A DNA stretch of 64,000 nucleotides from Candidatus Marispirochaeta associata (GCA_001749745.1 JWTM01000424.1:558001-622000); one strand, 5' to 3'. Counted from the first letter of the stretch, positions 18,373-27,393 are shown. The notes: a model not told the origin generated them from the sequence alone. Numbers and translations: made by a program.

Positions 18373-19920
18373 CTAAAATTTTCCCGCGGTAAAATCCTCA
18401 ATACTAACATTCTCGCCCCGGCCGATCAGGCTTCTGAGTTTATAGATCGCCTTGCCTTTGCCGAAACCGCTTACGGCCCTCAGAAGCCCTTCCCGGTAGT
18501 AGCCGGCGACCCAGGAATCCTGGGCCAGGCTGCCGTGGATTACGGTCCGATCGTACTTCTCGGCGTAGCCGGCGAACTTGAAGGAGTAGCCGTACTGCTT
18601 CGACCAGAAGAGGGGTACCTCGTCGAAGGGAGCGGTCGAACCGAGCATCGCCCGGGCGGCGTGCACTCCCTGCATCTGCGAGTTGATCCAGTGTTCGCTA
18701 CGGGTAACTCCTGCGCCTTTTGCGCCGGCATAGGGGAAACGGGCTATATCTCCGGCGGCGAAGATCCCCGCCGCGGCCGTTTCGAAGCGTTCGTTCACCG
18801 CTACGCCGTTCTCGTGATCCAGGCCGGAACCTTCCAGGTAATCGAGCACCGGTTCGACCCCGACGGCCATCAGGATCAGGTCGGTCTTGAGGCTGCTGCG
18901 GTCCGCTAACTCCAGGCTATAACCGGACTCCGACGCTGAAATCCGGGTTACCGTCGTTCCCAGGTGGAATCGGACGCCCTGGTTGCGGTGGATCTCGGCT
19001 ATTCGACTGGCTGCTTCTGCGCCGAAGACCCCTTCCAAGGGGAGCTTCTCCGGGGCGATTACATCGACCTCGACCATGCGTTCCCGCAGATTCGCCGCCG
19101 CTTCGAGGGAGATGAACCCGGCGCCGATTACAGCGACTCGTTTGACCTGTGAAAGTTTCTCTGCAAGTTTTCGGGCCTCACTCAATTCACGGATAAGATG
19201 TACGCCTTCCGAATTCGCCCCTGGAATCGGTAGTTTCCGGGGGCGACTGCCGGTGGCGAGGAGAATCATATCCCCGCCCAGTCGACCGCCATCCTCTAAG
19301 ATGACCTCCTTCGAATCAGGGTCGATTCGACTGACCCGAGAGCCGAGCTTCAGGTCGATATTCAGTCGTTCGTAGAAACGAGCCTCCCGTAGGGCCAGCT
19401 TGGCGGGATCGGCCTTGCCGGAGAGCATCCCCTTGGAGAGGGCCGTTCTATCGTAAGGGAGCTCATCTTCCGCGCTAATCAGGGTGATCGCACCGGCGAA
19501 ACCTTCCCGCCGCAGGGTTTCCGCCGCGGCCTGAGCCGCCGCACCGCCGCCGACAATCAGGATTGTGCGCGAATCGCTCCCCGAAGGGAGAGGAATTTCA
19601 GGGTTGTGTCTCGTTCCAAGAAGGATATCGTCGCCGACGATCTCCGTCTCATAAAGGGGCAGATCGTCCAGAGCCGGCGGCGTACGCCGTTCACCGCTTG
19701 CAGGATCGAATTTGGCGTAGTGCCACGGACAAACGATTTCGCCATCCTCCATCCAGCCGTCGGTGAGGGGGGCGCCGTAGTGGCTGCAGCTGTTCCCGCA
19801 GGCACAGATCTTACCATCGGATTTGGTTAATAGAATCTCCTCTCCGTCCTGTTCAATCAGCCGGAGCTCGCCTTCTTTGATCTCGTCTAACTTCGCTACT
19901 GCTCTCTTTTTGTCTGCCAT
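18373..19920 (-). CDS. Rieske [2Fe-2S] / FAD-dependent NAD(P)H oxidoreductase
   Basis: The 515-residue protein fuses an N-terminal Rieske domain to a pyridine-nucleotide-disulfide oxidoreductase of the AIF/ferredoxin-reductase type. Rieske ligands are Cys45-x-His47 (CSHYGAPL) and Cys64-x2-His67 (CPWH). The FAD-binding motif is VGGGAAAQAAAETLRREG, the NAD motif is VIGAGFISLEAAANL, and the FAD-contact motif is GIFAAGDIARFP. This arrangement is found in AIFM3-like and Nfrl-type reductases, which pass electrons from NAD(P)H through FAD to the cluster. The physiological acceptor is unknown. It lies 51 bases downstream of the NlpC/P60 gene on the same strand. Confidence 0.88.
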   Translation of the reverse strand: MADKKRAVAKLDEIKEGELRLIEQDGEEILLTKSDGKICACGNSCSHYGAPLTDGWMEDGEIVCPWHYAKFDPASGERRTPPALDDLPLYETEIVGDDILLGTRHNPEIPLPSGSDSRTILIVGGGAAAQAAAETLRREGFAGAITLISAEDELPYDRTALSKGMLSGKADPAKLALREARFYERLNIDLKLGSRVSRIDPDSKEVILEDGGRLGGDMILLATGSRPRKLPIPGANSEGVHLIRELSEARKLAEKLSQVKRVAVIGAGFISLEAAANLRERMVEVDVIAPEKLPLEGVFGAEAASRIAEIHRNQGVRFHLGTTVTRISASESGYSLELADRSSLKTDLILMAVGVEPVLDYLEGSGLDHENGVAVNERFETAAAGIFAAGDIARFPYAGAKGAGVTRSEHWINSQMQGVHAARAMLGSTAPFDEVPLFWSKQYGYSFKFAGYAEKYDRTVIHGSLAQDSWVAGYYREGLLRAVSGFGKGKAIYKLRSLIGRGENVSIEDFTAGKF

Positions 19921-19971
19921 GGGCAGAAGGTACTCAATCCCCCGGGCCGGGACAAGTTTGTACGCGTTCTC

Positions 19972-20829
19972 TCAGCGAAGAGTGTCGGCAGTACCTTGCT
20001 GATCCCGGCGCTTGAAGGCTTCGAAGGCCGACTCCTCGGCTTCCCGCCATTCGGCGAAGTCTCCGTATACCTTTCCGTCCCAATCCTCCCAGGGGGAGTC
20101 CTGTTCTTCCAGGTAGGTTGCGCTCTTTTCGGGGGATTGGGGAGGATCGAGCATCTCGCCGTTCTGGAACTCGCCACGGTACTCTCTGCCGTCGGCCCAG
20201 GTGTAGACCCCCTCTCCGTGGAAGAGCCCCTCTTTGAACTCCCCTTCGTAGCGGTCGCCGTTGTTCAGAATCATTCTTCCCCTGCCGTTCGGTTCGCCGG
20301 AGAGAATCGGGCCGGTATAGCGGCCCCGCTCATAGTCGACGGTTACCGTCTGCGTCGCAGGCGCTGTCTGCAGCGGGAGTACCCGGCGGGCGGAGTGGTA
20401 GGTCCTGCGCCAGTAGCCGCTGTCGATGGATGAGACGATTACCCCGGTCTGGGGGCCGTTGGAAACGGCGTGGATCACCGAGCGCTGGCCGATGTAGATG
20501 GCCACGTGACTGATACGGTCGGCGCCGCCGGCGGTGGCGAATAAGAGGAGATCCCCCGGTTTGAGGGCTTCCCGGGAAACGGCCTCGCCGTAATAGCGGT
20601 AATCCCGGGAGGAACGGGGAATATCCGGTAGAAGCGGCCGGTAGAGGTAGTAGACCAGGCCGGAGCAGTCGAAGGTGCGGGGCCCCGCTTTGCCGTAGAC
20701 GTAGGGAGCGCCCTTGAGGGATTGAGCCGGCGCCACGATATCGCCGATCACATCCAGCGCCGCTGCGGGAGAGATCGCACCGAGGAAGATGAGAAGCAGC
20801 GGAATGCTGCGCCACGGAAATCGGTTCAT
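19972..20829 (-). CDS. NlpC/P60 peptidase with C-terminal MORN repeats
   Basis: The 285-residue product has a signal peptide (to about residue 24) and an NlpC/P60 domain with the catalytic Cys in TFDCSGLVYYLY, the His in RISHVAIYIG and a following polar residue region (SVIHAVSNG). NlpC/P60 enzymes cut gamma-D-Glu-diaminoacyl or similar peptidoglycan bonds in the periplasm. The C-terminal half carries MORN repeats (GRGRMILNNGDRYEGEFKEG, then GEGVYTWADGREYRGEFQNG), which are usually membrane-lipid or protein-binding. This pairing is unusual. It starts 14 bases after the YHS gene stop, so the two probably share a transcript. Confidence 0.82.
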   Translation of the reverse strand: MNRFPWRSIPLLLIFLGAISPAAALDVIGDIVAPAQSLKGAPYVYGKAGPRTFDCSGLVYYLYRPLLPDIPRSSRDYRYYGEAVSREALKPGDLLLFATAGGADRISHVAIYIGQRSVIHAVSNGPQTGVIVSSIDSGYWRRTYHSARRVLPLQTAPATQTVTVDYERGRYTGPILSGEPNGRGRMILNNGDRYEGEFKEGLFHGEGVYTWADGREYRGEFQNGEMLDPPQSPEKSATYLEEQDSPWEDWDGKVYGDFAEWREAEESAFEAFKRRDQQGTADTLR

Positions 20830-20843
20830 GATTCTTAAGTATA

Positions 20844-21284
20844 TCAGTTTCCCGTTTCCTTTCGCCAGTATTCGTCGGCCGATTCGATTCGCCGTTCCTT
20901 AGAGGCGAGCCACCGGAGCTTGATGAAACCGCTGTAGTTGAGAAATAGTCTTCCCTCGTGAATCGTCCATTGCTTCGGATCCGAGTCGGCATAATTGCCG
21001 TCGGCCATGGCCCAGGCGCACCAACCGCCGTAGGCGGGAGCGTATGCTTCGGGATCTGCGATGAACTTTCGTCGATTCTCAGCGGAGACGAAACGCCACT
21101 CAGCCCCCTCCCAGCGGTAACTGTGCTCGGGATCTCCTTCCCGGGCCTCCTCCTCGGTGAAGTAGGCCACCGGATCGTAACCCTCGATGGCCAGATCCTC
21201 CGGGGCATAGAGGTCTGCAAAGGCGACGGTCCCAAGGAGTAGGGCACAAGCCGATAGTGCAATGATCGTATATAGCTTACTCAT
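20844..21284 (-). CDS. Exported YHS-domain protein
   Basis: The 146-residue protein has a signal peptide (MSKLYTIIALSACALLLGTVAFA). A YHS domain follows, with the characteristic AIEGYDPVAYF, a Y-H-S-like segment SYRWEGAEWRFVSAENRRKF, and APAYGGWCAWAMADG containing a Cys. YHS proteins in the periplasm are suspected metal-binding or metallochaperone proteins. It is the first gene of a probable operon with the NlpC/P60-MORN gene. No ribosome site precedes the ATG; a tandem ATATAGTC repeat sits just upstream. The start is divergent from the Cache histidine kinase. Confidence 0.8.
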   Translation of the reverse strand: MSKLYTIIALSACALLLGTVAFADLYAPEDLAIEGYDPVAYFTEEEAREGDPEHSYRWEGAEWRFVSAENRRKFIADPEAYAPAYGGWCAWAMADGNYADSDPKQWTIHEGRLFLNYSGFIKLRWLASKERRIESADEYWRKETGN

Positions 21285-21363
21285 ATAGTCAAATATAGTC
21301 GTGTATTCACTGTTTTTCCATGGTAACTTTACTTTCCCCTCCGCGCCTTCTATGATTCATAGC

Positions 21364-23283
21364 ATGGGAAGCCCCCAATCGCGGGAGACTCCGCGGAGTC
21401 TGATCCGACTTATCAGCTTCAATACCATGCTCTTTACCGCTCTGGTAATTCTCATGCTGGGTTCGATCTGGCTCGTGGTCGAGGTGCGGGATTTTCAGGA
21501 GCAATTCCAGAACTTCGAAAAGGCCCTGATCGAGGAACGGCGTACCTCGGTGGAGGATGAGGTCTTACGGGCTCTCGATTACATCCGCTACAGTGAGCGC
21601 CGCCGCATCGGTCTGGTGCGGGAGGAGATCGAACGACGGGTCTCAGAAGCCCACACCATTGCCTTGGAAATATATTCCCAGTATGCCGAAGAACTCCCCA
21701 AAGAGGAGGTTCAATCCCTGATAATCGAGGTATTACGGACGATTCGCTTCTATGAAGGCGAGGGCTACTACTTCGTCAACGATCTATCCGGCAGGAATCT
21801 TCTCCTGGCCGATCGCCCCGAGTGGGAAGGGACCGATATGTATGAAGTTCGGGACGCCGAAGGCAAGAAGGTGATTCAGGACATGATCGATATGGTTGCC
21901 ACTAACGGAGCGGGTTTTCTCCGCTACCGCTGGAGCAAACCGGGCGAAGAGGGGGATGATCATTCCAAGCTGGCCTTTGTCCGCTACTTCGAACCGTACA
22001 ACTGGTATATAGGTACCGGGGCCTATCTTGAAGGGGAGATCGATAAGATCCAGCTGGAGGTGCTGGAGTGGATCGGCCGCATCCGTTTCGGCGAAGAGGG
22101 CTATCTTTTTGTCGTTAATGAAGCCGGCGAGATCGTAAGTCATTACAATCAGGATATTATTAGCGAATCCCTGATCGACTACCGCGACATGGAAGGAACC
22201 TATGTTATTCGGGAAATTCTCGAATTGAGCCAACGTTCCGAGACGGGCGGATTTCTGCGCTACTATTGGGAGAAGCCTTCTACCGGTAAAGAGGCCCCGA
22301 AACTCTCCTATATTCGCGGCCACGAGCGCTGGGGCTGGGCGGTCGGCGCCGGTGTCTACCTCGACTCTATCGAGAAGGAGATTGCCGCAGCTCGGGGGCG
22401 TTTTATCGCCCAGACCAGGAACAGAGTGCTGACTATCCTGCTCCTCTACCTGGTCGGGGTGGGGATCAGTATCCTCTGGACTAACGCGATCAAGAACCGT
22501 ATTCAAATTGGGGTGGAACGCTTCGTCGATTTCTTTCAGGTTGCCGCAGACGAGTACCTGCCGCTGGATGAGGATTCGGTTCACTATTCAGAGTTCCGCC
22601 GTATCGCCGCATACGCTAACCGGATGGTTCATGATCAGGTTCTCGCTCGAAAGGCTATCAATGAGTCCCTGAAGGAGAAAGAGACCCTCTTAAAGGAGAT
22701 TCACCACCGGGTTAAGAATAATCTACAGGTTATCTCCAGTATCCTCAGCCTGCAGGCCGATTACGTCGAGGATGAAGAGATTCTTGAGTATTTCCAGGAG
22801 AGCAAGGGGCGGATCGCCTCCATGGCGCTGGTACATGAGGAGCTCTACGAAACCGAGAGCCTGGCCGAGGTCGATTTCGACGAGTATTGCCGTCGTTTTG
22901 TTCCCACCATGATCAACAGCTACTCCCGGGGAGCCTCGATCTCCCTCCGCTTCGATACCGAAGCGGTGTTGGTACCGATCGATGTGGCCGTACCCTTAGG
23001 ATTGGTCCTGAATGAACTGACGACGAACGCGATCAAACACGCCTTCAGCGACCGGGAGAGCGGTACCCTGACTATCCGCTGCCGCTGTGAGGGCGAGCAA
23101 CTGCTCTTAGCGGTCGAGGACGACGGTTGCGGTCTCGAAGCGGGCTTCGATCCTGCAAAGAGCGAGAGTCTGGGGATGCAGTTGATTCTGAATCTGAGCC
23201 AACAGATCGGTGCGCGCCTGAGCATCGAGTCGGAGGGGGGCAGTCGATTTCTGCTGCTTCTACCCCTCGATGGTTGCGCCTAG
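21364..23283 (+). CDS. Double-Cache sensor histidine kinase (HisKA_2/HWE-type)
   Basis: The start is uncertain (GTG 21301, ATG 21352 or ATG 21364; none has a strong ribosome site); 21364 is given because the upstream choices crowd the divergent promoter. TM1 is followed by two tandem Cache-like modules with matching motifs (EGYYFVNDLSG...YNWYIGTGAYLE and EGYLFVVNEAG...WGWAVGAGVYLD), then TM2. The kinase core has the HisKA_2 phosphoacceptor EIHHRVKNNLQVISSILSLQ and a HATPase with ELTTNAIKHAF and DDGCGLE. These kinases usually phosphorylate stand-alone or enhancer-type response regulators; none lies adjacent. The ligand is likely a small organic acid or similar, by family analogy only. Confidence 0.85.
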   Translation: MGSPQSRETPRSLIRLISFNTMLFTALVILMLGSIWLVVEVRDFQEQFQNFEKALIEERRTSVEDEVLRALDYIRYSERRRIGLVREEIERRVSEAHTIALEIYSQYAEELPKEEVQSLIIEVLRTIRFYEGEGYYFVNDLSGRNLLLADRPEWEGTDMYEVRDAEGKKVIQDMIDMVATNGAGFLRYRWSKPGEEGDDHSKLAFVRYFEPYNWYIGTGAYLEGEIDKIQLEVLEWIGRIRFGEEGYLFVVNEAGEIVSHYNQDIISESLIDYRDMEGTYVIREILELSQRSETGGFLRYYWEKPSTGKEAPKLSYIRGHERWGWAVGAGVYLDSIEKEIAAARGRFIAQTRNRVLTILLLYLVGVGISILWTNAIKNRIQIGVERFVDFFQVAADEYLPLDEDSVHYSEFRRIAAYANRMVHDQVLARKAINESLKEKETLLKEIHHRVKNNLQVISSILSLQADYVEDEEILEYFQESKGRIASMALVHEELYETESLAEVDFDEYCRRFVPTMINSYSRGASISLRFDTEAVLVPIDVAVPLGLVLNELTTNAIKHAFSDRESGTLTIRCRCEGEQLLLAVEDDGCGLEAGFDPAKSESLGMQLILNLSQQIGARLSIESEGGSRFLLLLPLDGCA

Positions 23284-23639
23284 GAATCTCGGTTCGTGAG
23301 TTCGTTGATCCGCTCTGCTATAGCTTCGAAGCCGACAATGAACTCATCCCCCTCGTAGAGTAGCGGCAGGGTAAGCGGACGTCCCGAAAGCCCGTGGCGT
23401 TCCTGAAAGGATTCGAATCCCTTGACTCCCTGGGGGAGAGCCAGGTTGTAACTCCCGCCGGGGTGGTCGAGATCGGCGATTGCCGCCGCCAGCTCTTCGG
23501 CCATTTGGTACTCCTCACAGGAGGGGCAGGTCTCTTTATAGACAAAGGCCAGCTCCGCCCGCTCTTCTCCGTGAAGCAGCATTAAAGATAGAGCGAGTAG
23601 TATAAGCGAGATTCCCAAGATGCGTTGGTCTCTAATCAT
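23280..23639 (-). CDS. Thioredoxin-fold protein with CPSC motif
   Basis: The start is set at 23639 (MIRDQR), giving a short hydrophobic export signal or anchor (ISLILLALSLMLLHG) and then a small thioredoxin/glutaredoxin-like domain of about 90 residues. The redox motif is ETCPSCEEY (CxxC), and a cis-Pro-like RPLTLPLLYEGDEFIVGF region follows as in glutaredoxins. It is likely a periplasmic disulfide reductase or isomerase. Its 3' end overlaps the stop of the convergent histidine kinase by 4 bases, and it is divergent from mutM. Confidence 0.7.
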   Translation of the reverse strand: MIRDQRILGISLILLALSLMLLHGEERAELAFVYKETCPSCEEYQMAEELAAAIADLDHPGGSYNLALPQGVKGFESFQERHGLSGRPLTLPLLYEGDEFIVGFEAIAERINELTNRDS

Positions 23640-23737
23640 CCCTTTGTTGTATCCTCTCTCTATCTGTTTTGACAAGTCAGGCCTTGCCGGGGCCGGGAAA
23701 GTTGGTCATTTTAAGGGGATGGGAAAGGAGACCCACT

Positions 23738-24562
23738 GTGCCCGAACTGCCTGAAGTCGAAACCCTGCGCCGTTTTCTACTGTCCACCGAATGCCTCGAT
23801 TCCAGAATCCGGAGCGTGAGGGTTTTGTGGGCGCGCAGCGTAGCCGAACCGGATCCGGAGAACTTCCGCACTCTGCTCGAGGGGGACCGCATCAAGGGCA
23901 TCGACCGGCGGGGCAAGTATCTGGTTTTCCAATTGGGTTTGGGGAATACCCTCTTGGTACATCTGCGGATGACCGGCGGTTTCCGGTTTTTTCCAGGCAG
24001 CCATAAGCCCGATAGCCACGATCGGGTGATCTTCGACCTCGAGTCGGGGGCCCTCGTATTCCACGATACCCGTAAATTCGGCCGCATGCGTTTGACCCGC
24101 TCTCCCGAAACTATTCTCGACCAGTTGGGTCCCGAACCTTTAAGCGATGAGTTTCGTACCGAGCTATTCTACGACTCCCTGGGCCGCCGCCGACGGATTT
24201 TGAAGCCCCTGCTATTGGATCAGACCTTCCTTGCCGGACTGGGAAATATCTATGTGGATGAGAGTCTCTTCGATGCGGGCTTGCATCCTTTGCGAAGGAG
24301 CGACTCCGTCAGTCGGAGCGAGTCGGATCGGCTCTACGATTCGATCCGTAGCACACTCAAACAGGGCATAGAAAACGGCGGGACTTCCCTCGGGGACGGC
24401 GAAACGAACTTCTCCTCCGGCGGTATTTACGGACGCAATGCATCCTCGCTGCAGGTCTTCCGCCGCTCCGGAAAACCCTGCCCCCGCTGCGGAACCATCC
24501 TGGTGCGCATCATCGTCGCCCAGCGCTCCTCCCATATCTGTCCCCGGTGTCAGATTCTCTAA
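23738..24562 (+). CDS. mutM: Formamidopyrimidine-DNA glycosylase
   Basis: The enzyme removes oxidised purines such as 8-oxoguanine and nicks the abasic site. The GTG start at 23738 is chosen because it gives the invariant N-terminus PELPEVETL, where Pro2 is the catalytic nucleophile, and GGGAAAGGAG lies 7 bases upstream; the protein is then 274 residues, the normal size. Other landmarks are GRRGKYL-like RRGKYLVFQL, the H2TH region LAGLGNIYVDESLF (Asn/Tyr typical), and the C-terminal zinc finger CPRCG...CPRCQ. All key residues are present, so it should be active. Confidence 0.97.
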   Translation: MPELPEVETLRRFLLSTECLDSRIRSVRVLWARSVAEPDPENFRTLLEGDRIKGIDRRGKYLVFQLGLGNTLLVHLRMTGGFRFFPGSHKPDSHDRVIFDLESGALVFHDTRKFGRMRLTRSPETILDQLGPEPLSDEFRTELFYDSLGRRRRILKPLLLDQTFLAGLGNIYVDESLFDAGLHPLRRSDSVSRSESDRLYDSIRSTLKQGIENGGTSLGDGETNFSSGGIYGRNASSLQVFRRSGKPCPRCGTILVRIIVAQRSSHICPRCQIL

Positions 24563-24638
24563 AGCCGCCGCATGTACAATTCTTGCGGATGTGGTAGAGT
24601 AGATCTAGTGAAGAGTCTCGAATCAGAGGAAGGACGAT

Positions 24639-24947
24639 ATTCGACGGGAACAGCGTTTATTAGAGCTAGTCTATAACTTAACTGAATTGGTAAGCCGTCA
24701 GGAACTGCGGAATACGGCCAAAGTCCTGATTAAAAACTACATCACAGAGTCGATTCAGGTTACTCATGCGGCTAAAGCCCGGGAGGCGGTTATGCGCTAC
24801 ACCGCCGAGGAGTTGCCCGATATAGAGCAGGTTCGGGAAAAATACAGCTCCTTAGGGCTGGATGGATTGACCGAGGTGGATCATCTGGTGCTGAAGATCG
24901 AGTTCGAAGGGCGCCATTTGGACCAGAAGGCCGGAATCGATCTCTAA
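24639..24947 (+). CDS. Small conserved-looking helical protein, possible ATT start
   Basis: I do not recognise a named family. A TTG at 24687 is the first standard start codon but has no ribosome site. The frame stays open upstream to a stop at 24609, and an excellent AGAGGAAGGA lies 5 bases before an ATT codon at 24639. From there the product is 102 residues, beginning with a helical RREQRLLELVYNLTELVSRQ. The protein is charged, cytoplasmic and helical. It is 12 bases upstream of the zinc-ribbon gene, with which it is probably co-transcribed. Start assignment is inference. Confidence 0.6.
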   Translation: MRREQRLLELVYNLTELVSRQELRNTAKVLIKNYITESIQVTHAAKAREAVMRYTAEELPDIEQVREKYSSLGLDGLTEVDHLVLKIEFEGRHLDQKAGIDL

Positions 24948-24959
24948 GGAACTACTACA

Positions 24960-25238
24960 ATGGAGCTATACCCCTGTCCGAAATGCGGCTCCCGGGACCT
25001 CAAGGAGTGGGAGTCGGTCTATCTCGGAAATACCGTACAGTGCAAAAGCTGCGGCTGGCGCGAGCCCTCCGGTTTATGGAACAAGCGTAATGATCCGGTA
25101 AAGGAGCGCTTAAAACTCGTGCTGCGCCGGGCTTTGGATTGTCTGAACAGCAATCCCGACGACTCGCATCCCTGCTACCGGGAGATGCGCGAGGCGCTCC
25201 GCATCGCCGAGGGAGAGCTTCTCGACGACGAGAGCTAA
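24960..25238 (+). CDS. Zinc-ribbon protein resembling Lar-type restriction alleviation proteins
   Basis: The 92-residue protein begins with a four-Cys zinc ribbon (Cys6, Cys9, Cys28, Cys31: CPKCG...CKSCG) with the spacing and the WREPSGLWNKRN follow-on common in Lar-like and phage/host zinc-ribbon proteins. A helical C-terminal half of about 50 residues follows (VLRRALDCLNSNPDDSHPCY). The ribbon could bind DNA, RNA or protein. Resemblance to Lar is from the N-terminal pattern only; no restriction system is nearby, so that role is not supported by context. Convergent with the epimerase gene. Confidence 0.65.
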   Translation: MELYPCPKCGSRDLKEWESVYLGNTVQCKSCGWREPSGLWNKRNDPVKERLKLVLRRALDCLNSNPDDSHPCYREMREALRIAEGELLDDES

Positions 25239-25259
25239 AGGAAGTAGGCGATCCGGGTG

Positions 25260-26330
25260 TTAGAATATATTCGGGGAGGTGCCGAAACCGGGGCCGCTTC
25301 TCGGATAAAGGATTCCCTTGGAGAGGACCACCGCGTCGGCGCTGGGATCCTCTTCCAGGTCGAGGAAGCTGTCCAGATCGGCGTAGGCGATGTTCTCTTG
25401 GGAGAGGGCGAAGTGGAGACCGGCCGCGATTCCGAGACCCGGCTCGTCCATGCAGCCGATCATGGTCTCCAGTCCCGCCGCGGCGGATACGGCGGCGATG
25501 CGCCGGGCCGGGTTGTAGCCGCCGACCTTCATCAGCTTGATATTCATCATATCCACCAGTTCGTTCTGGGCCAGGTGAAAGGCCTCGTGCAGATTCAAAA
25601 GGCTCTCGTCGGCCATCACCGGGGTTTCGATCTGACCGGTTATCTCTCCCAGCAGGTAGGGTTCCTCCCGGGGCGTTGGCTGTTCGAGGATCTCTAAATT
25701 CGAGGGAGCGGCCAGTTCGAGGAAGCGCAGGGTCTCCGCGGCGGTGTAGCCCTGGTTCGCATCGAAGCGGAGCCTGAGAGCCGGTCCGCCGACCTCCCGC
25801 AGACGGATCAGCTTCTCCGCGTCCTCTTCCGGCGAGAGCCCCCCTTTGAGTTTAATAATCGAAAAACCCCGGCTGATCATATCCCGAGCTTGAGCGACGG
25901 TCTCCTCCCGAGGTGCGATCCCGATGGTTATGCTTGTCTCGATTCCCCGCTGATAGCCCCCGAAGATCTTCCACACCGGCAAGCCGGCCTCCTTGCCCAA
26001 GAGATCGAGGAGGGCCATATCTACCGCCGCTAGGGCGGAGGGATTGGCGCATGAGATGGCACGCAGATCCTCGAGAATTCGCATCCGGCGCAGGGGGTCG
26101 CTTCCCTTGAGGATTTCCCGGCACTGAGTATCCAAGAATTCTAGAGCGCCTTCAAAGGATTCGCCGGTAATCTCCTCTTCCGGTGCGGCACAACCGAAGG
26201 CTTCCAATCCGGTGTTGGTGGATAGGCGGATGAAGATCAGCCGGCTGCTGCTGATGGATTGGTAGGCGATCCGGTAGGGATGGCGGAGTTTCAGTTCGAT
26301 TTCCTGTATAGAAATTTTTTTAATCAGCAT
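25260..26330 (-). CDS. dgcA: Enolase-superfamily epimerase, DgcA / Ala-Glu epimerase type
   Basis: This 356-residue member of the muconate-cycloisomerase/dipeptide-epimerase branch starts at 26330 (MLIKKISIQEIEL). Catalytic features are visible: IIKLKGG (KxK acid/base), metal ligands in RFDANQGY, EILEQP and VMADES, a second Lys in NIKLMKVGG, and GCMDEPGLG opposite. The family includes L-Ala-D/L-Glu epimerase and DgcA, which racemises N-acetyl-D-glutamate. The gene directly follows a DUF1611 gene (5 bases), the reported DgcN partner, so N-acetylglutamate racemisation in D-glutamate use is the best guess. The alternative is a cell-wall dipeptide epimerase; the symbol is tentative. Confidence 0.78.
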   Translation of the reverse strand: MLIKKISIQEIELKLRHPYRIAYQSISSSRLIFIRLSTNTGLEAFGCAAPEEEITGESFEGALEFLDTQCREILKGSDPLRRMRILEDLRAISCANPSALAAVDMALLDLLGKEAGLPVWKIFGGYQRGIETSITIGIAPREETVAQARDMISRGFSIIKLKGGLSPEEDAEKLIRLREVGGPALRLRFDANQGYTAAETLRFLELAAPSNLEILEQPTPREEPYLLGEITGQIETPVMADESLLNLHEAFHLAQNELVDMMNIKLMKVGGYNPARRIAAVSAAAGLETMIGCMDEPGLGIAAGLHFALSQENIAYADLDSFLDLEEDPSADAVVLSKGILYPRSGPGFGTSPNIF

Positions 26331-26334
26331 AGTA

Positions 26335-27393
26335 CTAGTGTCGGGGGAGAGCGAGAATGGTATTGACCAGTCTTTCCGCACCCTGTAGGATCGGATCCAC
26401 GGTCGGCAGTCCGGTCTCTTCCTCGATCTCCCTGCAGACCTGACTCACCTTCTCCAACGGAAGATTCTCATGGTTGATCGCCAGGGCGACTACCTTCTTG
26501 CCTGAGAGGAGTTCGATTATCTGAATCTGCTGATTGAGGGGCTGGATCGGGTATCCGGGGAAGCCGTCGTACTCAGGCCGCCCGGGAGCATGCTGGAGGA
26601 TAATCGCATCGGGCCTGCCTGCCGCCAGGATCTCGAATCCTCCCGGGAAGGCGGGGTTCATCAGGCTTCCCTGGCCTTCGATGATCAGGTAATCCGGGTG
26701 TTCCTCTTCCCAGGCGCTGCAGATTACATTTTCGATCTCCCCGGCTACGAAGTCGTTCACAATGGAGTCGAGAATGATCGAGTAGCGCGCCCCTTGAAGC
26801 CACGCAGTCTGCCCGGTTCCGATCATCTCGCACTTTGAACCCTGCGCCTTGAGGGCGTGGACGATCTTCCAGGCGGTGGTCCGTTTTCCCAGGGCCGAGT
26901 CGGTACCCAATATGGCGATCTTCACCGCCTCGACCTTTTCAATGCGGGAAGAGAAGAAATGGAGCTCCTCCACCGGGGCGGGACGGCGGATGTCGCGGAT
27001 CTCTACACCGGAGTCCGCTGCCGCGGCTGCCAGGTCGGGGAACTCTCCCAGATAGAGATGCAGCCCCGAGTCGATGCCGATTCCGCGCTTTAGCGCCTCA
27101 AGTGCGGTTTCGTGCAAGCCGGGAGGGAGAACCCGCCCTTCGAGCGCCAGACCGATCACCAGGCGCAGCGGAACCTGCGGATACTCAGGTACCCGGGCCA
27201 GGGCCTCATCCAGGTCGGCGACCAGGGGGATGCCGTTTCTTTTCCGGTCCAGAAACTCTCTGGCGTCTCCCGCCGGAAGGGTAGAGTCGATGACGGCCCG
27301 TACCGTATAGCGCTCGGTGAAACGAACCAGACCGTGGGCGGTCTTACCGTAGGTTGTGGCGAAGGCTCCTTCGCAATAGACGATAGCGTTCAT
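26335..27393 (-). CDS. dgcN: DUF1611 protein, DgcN-like N-acetyltransferase candidate
   Basis: The 352-residue cytoplasmic protein has an N-terminal Rossmann-like half and a C-terminal P-loop domain. The nucleotide-type loop is LGTDSALGKRTTAW, with CSAWEEEHPDYLIIEGQGSL as a Walker-B-like segment, hallmarks of DUF1611. Some members (DgcN) N-acetylate D-glutamate in marine bacteria and are encoded next to an enolase-superfamily racemase (DgcA), exactly the arrangement here. The ATG overlaps the stop of the upstream PLP gene by four bases and the next gene starts 5 bases downstream, so the three are one operon. Function is from family and context. Confidence 0.78.
   Translation of the reverse strand: MNAIVYCEGAFATTYGKTAHGLVRFTERYTVRAVIDSTLPAGDAREFLDRKRNGIPLVADLDEALARVPEYPQVPLRLVIGLALEGRVLPPGLHETALEALKRGIGIDSGLHLYLGEFPDLAAAAADSGVEIRDIRRPAPVEELHFFSSRIEKVEAVKIAILGTDSALGKRTTAWKIVHALKAQGSKCEMIGTGQTAWLQGARYSIILDSIVNDFVAGEIENVICSAWEEEHPDYLIIEGQGSLMNPAFPGGFEILAAGRPDAIILQHAPGRPEYDGFPGYPIQPLNQQIQIIELLSGKKVVALAINHENLPLEKVSQVCREIEEETGLPTVDPILQGAERLVNTILALPRH

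Noticed and set aside
24960..25238. Functional restriction-alleviation gene
   Set aside because: The zinc ribbon resembles Lar proteins, but no phage, restriction or modification gene is nearby, so only the fold is claimed.
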